In this document: one piece after another, positions 21,079 through 30,142 of the stretch
Numbering within the stretch: the first letter of the stretch is position 1
Layout: each line of letters begins with the position of its first letter
Source: Phoma sp. XZ068
Lineage: Eukaryota; Ascomycota; Dothideomycetes; Pleosporales; Didymellaceae
Assembly (NCBI GenBank): GCA_004835665.1
Contig: RBKR01000001.1
Location: forward strand, 1,674,001-1,738,000
DNA length: 64,000 nt
Direction of reading: 5' to 3'
Translations under genes and position numbers: made by a program
Notes under the pieces: model-generated
Seen by the model: only the letters and a program-made list of their open reading frames with translations
What the model was told of the DNA's origin: nothing
The model's database searches: none

Positions 21079-23731
21079 ATGTAAATTACGGTGCATGGAT
21101 GCATATGAGAAAGATGAACGGCTTATGTGGTTGGTTACATGTACTGGCCATGGGTGTGATGAGCCCACCTCCTTAGTGAGGTTAATAATCAGTCGCCGTT
21201 TCTTAATTACTCTCTGTATACCAAGGAGCATATTTCTTTGTAGTAATTGATACCGATTGAAGTTAAATACTCTTGACGTGCCTCTATGTGTGATAATTGC
21301 AACCTTTTCACTTTACTCTACATACAATCATTCTTAGACATCTGAACCTATCTAATAAGCATCCTGTCAAAGTCCTGTAAGCTTAAGGTACATGTTCTGC
21401 AGTTGTTGCTTCAGGTGTATACAACTAACGTCCACCAATGCTCAACTGAGGCTGCTAACTAAGCCCATCTGGTCTTTTCCCATCGCAGCCCTCCTTCAGG
21501 ACAGTGGCGCTAGCATCTTGCATATCGGGCGAATTCACGGGTGTCAGTTTGTTAGGTGCCGCGTCTCTGCCGCTCTGCAAGCCTCGCAAATATTCCATAG
21601 CGCCAATCAGCCCTACACAACACCAAGATGTGACAAATTGAATTCCAGCTGGTCGTAGATAGCGAGCCAAGCACCTCCTCAGTGCCACAAGTTGGTCTGC
21701 AAAGCGTGTCAAAAGCGCGGCTTGGGCTACGGTTTCGCAGCCGGTCACTCTATCGAGCTTCCCGGTGATAGGCCGTTGGCTGCTGCAGTTCCAGGTCGTC
21801 ACAGTTTGCCGTGCGCAGCAGCTAAGTTTCGAAGCGGTGCTTGCGCTGCCAACGCCCCCAAGCGGGGTAGATCAGCGTGCTGTCTTGCACAGCCAATCCT
21901 CGTTTGCCAATGCTTCCAGCGCTCTGGGTGATAGAGACGGTTCATGGATTCACGCGACAGGCTCTGCAGCGCGATGCGAGACTAAACGCAGTCGTAACCG
22001 CTCTGTGGTGTATCTAGGTTTCCAGCCGTGACGCTTTAGCGAAAAGGCGGCGTGAGGGGAGGCATGGCAATAGATAGCGAAAAGCAAGCATATGATTGGT
22101 CAATGGCAGTGCTGTAAGGCTTGCAAGGAGGAGAAGATGTGCATGCAGTAGCGTGCACGCTTTAGTGCATCTCGCATCGTGGGGTAGTTATGGTTGGTGG
22201 TTGGTGAGAGCAAGGATAGCTGCAAATTGATGTGAACTTGTGGACTTGACCGGGAATTAGGATCATGGATCGTGGCTGGGCATGATCAATCCTTTACATC
22301 TAGTGTGTGTGTCTGTGATGAATCAGGCGACGATTGTCTTTGTCAGAGAATTGAAGGCGAAGAAGCTCCGACCGTCCAAGCTGGGAAGCTTCGGAGCTTG
22401 CTCGAAGCTTACCCACATTCTGTCAGCGCACCGTATGCACGCACTATCACTTGACGGTGCCTTGTGTAATCCTCTGCCTCAGGCTTAATCATCTTTTAAT
22501 AGTCCTTGCGCCGTATATCTTGGTTGCACAGTCAAACTCGCCGTCCGCATCGCTCATGAGCAGGGTGAGCCGTATCAGCATGACGTATCCCCGGTCATCT
22601 CGATCACCACCCAAGCCTTGCTCTGCAAACGGCTCGCACGGCGTCCTTGCTGATCACTGCGATGAAGATTCGGCTTCCAGCACGGTACCTCGGTGTTTTT
22701 CACGAGTCGCATAATTGCTTACCCATGTACGAATGTACAGCGTCGACACGCCGCGAGCGCCTCCCATGTCATCGGCGCGTGCGCAACACGAGAACGAACA
22801 TCATTCAATAATCTACGAGGCGAACCCGTATTGCCAAGATGTGTGGAGTTGTGATCCTGCTGTGGAGGCTTCTTGGTGGTAAGAAGAGGCAGATGAGTTG
22901 CTTATCCATGACGAGTTATGCAATATGATGGCAGTGGCGGGTGGGGATTTGAGAAAGGCACATCGTAATCGCGAACTGTTCGTGCCTCCGCGGGTGTGAG
23001 CTTCCTCTTCCGACTACACGCAGATTCCGTGATCGTCTCCAAGCATTTGCCAACGTCGATGTTCGAAGGATTCGATGCTTGAGGATGATAAGTGGGATCT
23101 GTGGGTTGACGTAGGGTGTACGGCATTGCCACGCATCTCACATCAAGGATTGCCGTTGCTGCACCTCAATCCGCTGACCTGCATGCTGACCGTTGGGATT
23201 GGGGCCACGAAAATGCTTAAGGTAGCACAAGCTTTCCTAGCCGCTTTTGAGGTGTGAAAGAGATGTGGGTGCAGATGCAGCAGCTTAAAGGTCTGTCGCC
23301 AAACTGTCACGTAGTCACGAGCTTTGCTACTATAGGATCGAGCTTTCGATTTGAAGCTCTATGGATGCACACCCTCGCTAGCTACATCATCAGTATCGAT
23401 ATGCATAGTCTTAACGTCTGAAGAACATGTCGACCAAGAGACCAACAGCACTTGATACTGGGAGGTGTAGATTTTCGGCCAAGGGAGATACCATGGTTGC
23501 CTGAAGAACTTCATCGACTGTAGCATGTACGATGTGGTCGATCCTATGACAATGATTCGCAGTGACTTGCACACTGATTACGACTCAGTCCCTCGCGAGA
23601 GAGCATACACATCATGTGATTAGTATATTACAACGACCTAGATTTGAAAAAAAGCGGAGGCTGTACGGTCAGTGAGACAGGGAAGACACAGTATCGAGCC
23701 ATTTGCACTTGTATGCTTCTGCTCCTGTGGA
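21079..23731. other. Intergenic region between convergent H+-ATPase and F-box genes
   Basis: 2.65 kb with no credible gene. It contains the 3' UTRs of the two converging genes. A short perfect inverted repeat lies at 22386-22410. Small open frames overlap each other and match no family. Confidence 0.5.
22386..22410. repeat. Short inverted repeat (8-bp arms)
   Basis: AAGCTTCG at 22386-22393 is matched by CGAAGCTT at 22403-22410 across a 9-base spacer, which could itself partly pair. The arms are perfect but short; it may be chance. Confidence 0.5.
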
Positions 23732-25759
23732 TTATTCTTCTGCAGGCGTGCCTTCTGCAACCTGATCCTCTGCTCGTTCGTCCACAGTCTTCCACAGCTC
23801 TTCACTGTACTCGCTCAAACATTGCTCGCACTTTCCACACTTCCCACAACCGGGTGGCACCATCCTGCCCTTGTACACATCAAACACCCAATCTTCAATA
23901 TCGCTCCTGCGCTCCCACCAAGGTCCAGAGCGGAGATCGTATTTATCAGGCGCTGTAGGGAAGCATTGGGTTTTCACGGCCGGGGCACGGTTGGTGAGGG
24001 TGTGGACATCGATGCCTGCCTCTTTGCCGACTTCGATGAGTCTCTGGAAGTAAACCTTGTTGGTGTGCGGACTGCCATCCATATGCCTTGGTTCTGTGTA
24101 CTGGCGCTCGATATCCTCGAGATAGACGGCTCCCAGATTCCCATAAAACGTCTCAAAAGCATCAGAAGCAGCGTCGTCTTCGTCCTCGGTATTCCATCCA
24201 CCCATCCAGCGATGTGATTGTATGACTGCGATAAGTGCATCTTCAAGCCAGTCCAGGAACTTGCCCTTACACTGAGACAAGAAGTGCTCTCCAACCTGGC
24301 CCCAAAACACCAGTGTCTCAATGCTATCCGGAAATGCAGTGTCGCGAAACCAGTTAACGAAATACTTGCGTTGCTCTTCCTCAGTCACATCGTCCTTGGT
24401 ATCGCTCATGTCATAAAAGCTGTCCAACTCGACATCCGATATATCAATAGCCACAGTCTTCAGTCCGCGCGCATCCCTCAGCTCTTCATTTCGGTAGACA
24501 GAGCATCTGTAGCCGTGAATCTGATCTCCTGTGTATGGGCCATAGAACATGATTGTATGTAGAGAGTCTGCTTGACTAGAGCAGAGACCACTGATAAGCA
24601 TATCGGCGTCATCCATTCGGTCGTCGCACTGCCCGGCACGGAGTGTGAAGGTCTCGAGTGCAAGCGGTGCCCTAGGGAGCCCAACACTGAAAGAGTGAGG
24701 CATGTGACCGCAGTCGTCGAGGAAGATGTGCTTGACTGTGGAAGAGCGCAACGGCATCAGCGTGGAAGCTGTGTAGTCTGTTAGATCGTCCCAGTCTGAG
24801 CGCCTAAGGTCGTTGTAGTAAATCGAGTGAAGGCAAGGCAGACGAAGTAGAGTAGAGAAGATTTCCATGGACTTGTTTGATCCGTCCAAGTCTCCTTCTG
24901 GAGTTTGGGTCGACATCCATGTCGACGATTCGACGCCGACTGCAATTTCGTGAATGTTGCAGAGACCAAGCGGCCAGTGACCGCCATGCACTATGCTGCC
25001 TTGGATGATCCTCTTCATCCAGCCAAGCGTCGAGTTGTTGTCATGCTCTTGTGTGATGAACTTGACATCCCGTAATCTTGGGCAATATGTAATGAGAAGC
25101 ATTTTCAAAATGCCGTCAAGGCCGTCGTCGAACTGCTCGCGGGCCTCTATGCGTGCATCCTCATCGCCACCTTCAATCATGGCGTCAAATTGATCTTCAA
25201 TATCTTCGAGATACTCTGAAAATTCGTCGTCCTGCCACTTCCACTGCGTGCTGTCAACATCCATGTCTTCCTCGTGTAGACGCTTCTCGAAGTGAAGATC
25301 CTTCCAGTCTAGCCAGCTCTTACGATCAAACCAGATCTCGATTGATCGAACATGCCAGGCAAGCAGTGGGTCTGCTCGTCCAAACGCGCTACGTAATAAT
25401 GTCGGGATGGTCGTAGGTGAGATATCTGATGCAACCCGGTATTTGCTGTAAGCTTCCTGGTGACGCTTCAGAACTTTGCTGGAGCAGGCTGCAATTCTTT
25501 TGCAAGTAGATGCAAAATTGAGGTGGAATTCTGGAGGTATGAAGTCGATGATATGGTAGACGAGCTCAGTTGATAGGCGTGTGATAAAGCATTCATCGTG
25601 ACCCGGTCGTGTCGCATTGGGGTTTGTTAATTGCGAATGGCATGCGCTGGCATGTTGTCTCTCGCCCGGTGAAGTAGAATTAGAATTTGGAATCGTTGTG
25701 TCCATGATAATTGTATCGATGGTTGTTAACGATGCAAGCTGCAGTACATTGTTGAGCAT
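23732..25759 (-). CDS. F-box protein
   Basis: Single exon, up to 675 residues. An F-box lies at about 61-100 (FITRLSTELVYHIIDFIPPE, then NFASTCKRIAACS), so the protein probably docks on Skp1 in an SCF ubiquitin ligase; the rest would bind substrate. The body has a leucine-containing, irregular repeat-like structure with many acidic segments (EYLEDIEDQFDAM) but no recognised substrate domain. Near the C-terminus is a cysteine array, CGKCGKCEQC (638-647), that could bind metal. The longest frame starts at 25759; the next ATG at 25705 has a better context (A at -3, G at +4) and would remove 18 residues without touching the F-box. The gene is followed in the same direction by nothing for 2.6 kb and preceded by HUS1. 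Confidence 0.8.
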   Translation of the reverse strand: MLNNVLQLASLTTIDTIIMDTTIPNSNSTSPGERQHASACHSQLTNPNATRPGHDECFITRLSTELVYHIIDFIPPEFHLNFASTCKRIAACSSKVLKRHQEAYSKYRVASDISPTTIPTLLRSAFGRADPLLAWHVRSIEIWFDRKSWLDWKDLHFEKRLHEEDMDVDSTQWKWQDDEFSEYLEDIEDQFDAMIEGGDEDARIEAREQFDDGLDGILKMLLITYCPRLRDVKFITQEHDNNSTLGWMKRIIQGSIVHGGHWPLGLCNIHEIAVGVESSTWMSTQTPEGDLDGSNKSMEIFSTLLRLPCLHSIYYNDLRRSDWDDLTDYTASTLMPLRSSTVKHIFLDDCGHMPHSFSVGLPRAPLALETFTLRAGQCDDRMDDADMLISGLCSSQADSLHTIMFYGPYTGDQIHGYRCSVYRNEELRDARGLKTVAIDISDVELDSFYDMSDTKDDVTEEEQRKYFVNWFRDTAFPDSIETLVFWGQVGEHFLSQCKGKFLDWLEDALIAVIQSHRWMGGWNTEDEDDAASDAFETFYGNLGAVYLEDIERQYTEPRHMDGSPHTNKVYFQRLIEVGKEAGIDVHTLTNRAPAVKTQCFPTAPDKYDLRSGPWWERRSDIEDWVFDVYKGRMVPPGCGKCGKCEQCLSEYSEELWKTVDERAEDQVAEGTPAEE

Positions 25760-26030
25760 TTAGGGGCGGCGATGAGACGGGATGTGGCGCTTGGACCCGG
25801 ACTGGTGCCTGAGTAGCTCAAGGCATCCAAGGTGCGCCTGGTGCATCCATCAGGCGGTATATCGACTAAAGAGATCGAAATTCGAAAGGATTGCAACGCC
25901 ATCTGGTTAATTTCCATATTTCATTTTGTACCTTGTGTTATTTCCCAGTGTGGGTTGGTCCACTCCATAGCATAAATTGGTATCCTGTCTATCGTGATTC
26001 ATAAAGTCCGGGAGAGGACCTGGCCCCGCA

Positions 26031-27307
26031 TCATGCGCTGTACGAACTGACATAATACTGCAAGTATGTTAGCCTGCGCTCGCTTATTAAAGGCTGGGAT
26101 TTGGGATCGTACAGTGAGGACGGACTCGTCATCGCCGTTGTCGTTCGGGAGGTATACGTAAAGGATCAAGGCGTGCTCGTGGCAGAAACCTTATGTGTTA
26201 GCGAATGCTTGGACGCATCAAGTCGATAGCCATATAGCAGAAATACTCACAGGCAATAACTCTTCCACCAAGTCTCCCTACGCTCATCACTTTACCCCAA
26301 TCCCGGCCGTCAATTCTGACCGTCGCCCAACCCTCTTCGCTGCGTCCATCCGCCGACCCTAGCTGCTTCATTCGCGTACTCGGATGATCAGCAAGCCCGT
26401 TCTCACCTCCTGCGATCTGTGCAGGATCCAGTTCTGGATTGCTGAGATCTGTCCAGACAGAGGATATACTCATTGCATCAGTCTTGATACTCATCTTGAG
26501 GCAGCCATGCATGTTTGCAGCAACCTCGAGCCGTGTTCTTGACGATCCTGATTTTGTATCCGCAAGTGCTAGCTTGGTAAACCTGTCGCTGATGCTTTTC
26601 AGTTGCATCAGCGGCGGCAATATGATGTGTACATCAGGCTCTCTCGTGTGCGGCTCGTGTATATTGGCTACTGTATCTGGTGCAAGCACGCGCACAGGAA
26701 TCTCCTGAGTGATGACTGTCTCGCGATTGCCTCCAAAGGCGTTGTCAAACGGGGCATCGAAGCCGTCGTCGTTGTTTGAGCCAGCAGTAGGGAAGGCGCT
26801 ATACGAATTCGAGGACGTGGTAGTGACGATGGTGAGGGCAAGCATGGGCATATTGTCCTTCTTGGTGAGGCGTATCTGGGCGGATGTGGCGTTCAAGGCG
26901 GATTTGAGGGCTCGATTGAGCGAGGTGAGCGGGACCTCGAGGTTGATGACATTGTTGGCAGCAGATTGGACGGATATGGTCTCGAAGATGGCATCCTGGG
27001 AGGCGGATTAGATGGCAGGTCGAGGTATTGAGAGGATGCGCTTACAATGGAGAGGACGCTGCATCATGTCAGAAAGGCTGCAGGCACATGACAAGATGCA
27101 TCAACTCACGCCCAGACTTGTGTGCCCTGCTCAGGAATGATGGTGAAGCATACTTGCTCCTCGCTGAGCTTCACCCATGCAAGCGGACCGAGCGAGTTGA
27201 GGGATGCGGTGAGCTCTGTGTAGCGTCAGCGGCATGTGTGACATTCTGGGAGGTCAACATATACTTGTGAAAGTGGAGATATTCTGTATTTGAGCTTTGA
27301 AGCGCAT
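26031..27307 (-). CDS. HUS1: Checkpoint clamp protein Hus1 (9-1-1 complex)
   Basis: Six exons: 27307..27265, 27215..27110, 27058..27046, 26995..26251, 26189..26113 and 26057..26031, giving 336 residues. Hus1 forms the PCNA-like Rad9-Rad1-Hus1 ring that is loaded at damaged DNA and activates the Mec1/ATR checkpoint in the nucleus. The start MRFKAQIQNISTFTKL, the segment WVKLSEEQVCFTII, LEVPLTSLNRALKSA, QIRLTKKDNMPMLAL and the end ESVLTYYVSSYSA are typical of Hus1. Introns are 49, 51, 50, 61 and 55 nt, all GT-AG. The third exon has only 13 nt and supplies the second half of VWAVLSI. A Gly/Asn-rich loop (PTAGSNNDDGFDAPFDN) interrupts the domain, as in other fungi. The gene lies head-to-tail between the F-box gene and an unidentified gene. 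Confidence 0.93.
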
Positions 27308-27597
27308 TGTGCAAGCTGGTGGTGGGAAGCAGACGCGTCGCGTCGAAGTTCACAAAAGTGGGCTGCAAAGGCCGAGGCGGCAACGTCATTATCTTCAATA
27401 GGTCCCCACGCGTCAAGAGTGCTTCCACCAAAACATCACAACGACTAGAAGGAGCTATTTTGATAAGAAAGAGGATTTTTGGTCCTTGGATTTATGTCTT
27501 CGAACGCCTCCATCGATTGCCCCGCGCATCAACCGGCATAGTAAGTATTCGCCTGGTACCTGAAGCACATGCACGAGACCGTTCAAATCACTCTTCG

Positions 27598-29757
27598 TCA
27601 CCAATGCCTTCCAGTCTGCGCATAGCCGTCCTGCGCTGCTGGTTGATACCCACCTGGTATCTGTTGCGCATAGCCATACTCAGGGGCTGGCATACTGTGT
27701 CCGTACCCATTTGCCTGACCTTGGTGATGCACGGCTGGACCTGAATTCATTTGTCCACCCTGCGCGTACGGCTGAGGCTGCTGATGATAGTAGTTTGCCG
27801 GCGAGGGTGCAGGTAAGTTCATCATACCCTGCTGCCCGTGACCTGTGTACCCGTTCGTCATTGCCATCTGCTGCTGTCCATAACCCTGTGCGTACGCGCT
27901 CTGCACTCCTGCCTTAGTGCCCGAGAAGGCTGCATGGGCCGCCGCATTCGCACTCGCTGCCCCTGAACCATCGCTTGCAATTGCTGCCTTGGACTCGTCG
28001 CCTGGTGCTCCTACAATGTAACCCCATGTTCCTTTGGTAAGTTTTTCCTGCACGAATTTGACTTTTTCAGCAATCTTGTCTGGCATCTTGCCTTCACACC
28101 CCTTCAGCGCCCAAGAACATGCCTTGACTACATCTTTCCACATCTGTCTCTCATTCGAGCCAAAGGTAGGATTGCCATGCTCTTGACGAACACGCTCGAG
28201 AACACCCATCATTAGGCCTTGAACGCGGTTCGTTATGTTCTCTTCTGTGACATCTTGCTTCGGCAGTAACACGTGGAAGTTGCTCGGATGGCTCACGCGC
28301 AGGCGAGACGTGCTGAAGGAGATGTCAACAGGCGCTGCGATGAACACTTCTTTCGCTGCCGCAGCAGGACTCCCGGGACCGACTGCGAGACGCGCGAATG
28401 ATGCAACACCTTCACTCCTTACAGCCAGCACGTCCTTCAGCAGCGAGAAAGGTGCATCTGCGAGCTGGACAGCATGGTGAACCTCGCTCTCTTTTCCCGC
28501 ACCCAGACATCCTCCCTTCTCGTAGCTCCTAGGGTCGATGCATCGACGCGCCCATGTCTTACTACGAGGATCCAGATGCTTCTTCACGACACTCACCACA
28601 TCCGAGCTATATCGCTTCTCACTCGCACCCCTAAGTCGAAAAGCAAAGGTTACGAGCTCGTCTTGCGCTGCATGAAGGTGAGGTCGTGTGAGCGAAGAAG
28701 GAAGAAAGGTGTGAATGTAGTATGCGAAGAAGTACATGTATGTCGCTAGATACGGGCTTGTGATGCTTTGGGTGCTGCTGTCAAGGAAGACAACCGGGAT
28801 ACCCAACTTCTTAGCGTATGAATGTAAACGTTCCAGGTCTAGAAGTGTGTTGTTTCTGCCGACGACGGAAGGCTTGATACTGGTTGTGAGATGTAGTGAG
28901 TCCGTAACACTAATCCCCACGATAGCATTGCGTAGAGAGGATGTCGTTGTGTTGATGAATGACAGCAATGGTCCAACAACCGCACCATGGTGCCAGACAA
29001 TCTTGTGCGTTTTCGAAGCAGAGAGTGCACGTTCGAGTGTGGTACCCACGCGCTTGACCACTCTCTCTGCATCACGCTTGTCTGTGCTGTTACTACTGGG
29101 CCGATAGTTCCACCCTCGGACCACAATGATGCTCGCATTTGCATACGAGCATGCATTTCCTTCAAGGTGCCTGCTCCCCGTCTCGCCTGTGAGTTGTTCG
29201 ACTAGTTCGCATAGTCTGCCGAAGTCCCCCTTATGCCTGTCTCCTTCTGCGATAACGACCATACCACCCTTCATATCCTTGACCACATCTTTAGACTCTC
29301 GGACACCCAGATCGCATAGCTTCGCAAGAACACTTGTCAACTGTAGCATGCTATCGATGTCGCTATCTGTCTCCCAAACGTGCAGAACTTCAGAATCACA
29401 GAAGACATCGATTGTATCATTCGATGCGCTCGCAAGGGTTGCCTTGTGGTCTGAAGGGGTTGAGGCGATGGACTTCTTCAAAGAAGCCAGATCGCGCGAC
29501 CATGGGCCGCAGAAGAGTGACATGTTCTGACAATTTTGGTGATGCTTGCGCCTGCGGTGGCGAACTTGGTTTTGCTTGCGTAGATCGGTGTCGAGTGGCG
29601 TGGCCGCGGAAAGTGAAAGCTCCTCACCAGGTAATTCTTTACTGGTCGGGCAAGGCTTTCGAAAGCGCTTTGTCCACGATTGAGAAGTAGCGTGGTGCGG
29701 TAGGGAACGTGATTGCAATGTAGAGGGATGGTCGAGAAAGCGCTTGATGTATTCCAT
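27598..29757 (-). CDS. Unidentified protein with Gln/Gly/Tyr-rich tail, 719 residues
   Basis: Single exon. The frame is open back to 29919, but the first ATG is at 29757, so that start is used; an upstream spliced start cannot be excluded. The first ~100 residues are basic (RHRRRKHHQ). A central part (about 100-500) looks globular, with alternating hydrophobic segments such as IVGISVTDSLHLTT and LGIPVVFLDSSTQ, and a conserved-looking AAPVDISFSTSRLRVSHPSNFHVLLP. The C-terminal ~110 residues are rich in Gln, Gly, Tyr, Asn and Ala, resembling prion-like, phase-separating tails of RNA-binding proteins. I recognise no domain and assign no function. It sits 290 bases upstream of the HUS1 start in the same direction. 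Confidence 0.75.
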   Translation of the reverse strand: MEYIKRFLDHPSTLQSRSLPHHATSQSWTKRFRKPCPTSKELPGEELSLSAATPLDTDLRKQNQVRHRRRKHHQNCQNMSLFCGPWSRDLASLKKSIASTPSDHKATLASASNDTIDVFCDSEVLHVWETDSDIDSMLQLTSVLAKLCDLGVRESKDVVKDMKGGMVVIAEGDRHKGDFGRLCELVEQLTGETGSRHLEGNACSYANASIIVVRGWNYRPSSNSTDKRDAERVVKRVGTTLERALSASKTHKIVWHHGAVVGPLLSFINTTTSSLRNAIVGISVTDSLHLTTSIKPSVVGRNNTLLDLERLHSYAKKLGIPVVFLDSSTQSITSPYLATYMYFFAYYIHTFLPSSLTRPHLHAAQDELVTFAFRLRGASEKRYSSDVVSVVKKHLDPRSKTWARRCIDPRSYEKGGCLGAGKESEVHHAVQLADAPFSLLKDVLAVRSEGVASFARLAVGPGSPAAAAKEVFIAAPVDISFSTSRLRVSHPSNFHVLLPKQDVTEENITNRVQGLMMGVLERVRQEHGNPTFGSNERQMWKDVVKACSWALKGCEGKMPDKIAEKVKFVQEKLTKGTWGYIVGAPGDESKAAIASDGSGAASANAAAHAAFSGTKAGVQSAYAQGYGQQQMAMTNGYTGHGQQGMMNLPAPSPANYYHQQPQPYAQGGQMNSGPAVHHQGQANGYGHSMPAPEYGYAQQIPGGYQPAAQDGYAQTGRHW

Positions 29758-30142
29758 AGAGCACTGCTGTGCGAAGTGAAGGAGAATTATGGATGAGCCA
29801 TCGAAGGAGCTTGTTATGTTCACAAACAAATGTGAAGAAGGAATGTCTGGTGTGTTGTGCACCAAACCACACTTTGATATGATCGTTCGCCATCGCGGTG
29901 TCAAAACTCCGATCGTCACGATGGTGTTTTCAAGATTCTGCTAGTGAAGATGCGATTGTGAACAAAGTGTTGTTGTCGCTGTGTTGTCAAGATTGGAGAA
30001 GAGAGTAGGAGGAAACCAATCGTCAGTACGAACGCAGCATCTGCGTGACCAACGCCTAGACTCCTGAGCTATATCGATATTTACAGCCGATCCAAACGCC
30101 GAGAAATCTGATGCAAGGTAACCGTCGACAGCAATCATGGCC
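29758..30142. other. Intergenic region between two minus-strand genes
   Basis: 385 bases. Holds the promoter of the preceding gene and the 3' UTR of the Gyp7-type gene; no gene seen. Confidence 0.45.

Noticed and set aside
18358..21231. 957-codon open frame antisense to the H+-ATPase gene
   Set aside because: It is a shadow produced by the strong codon bias of the sense gene, which leaves few stops on the other strand. The translation is monotonously rich in Leu, Val, Gly and Asp and resembles no protein.
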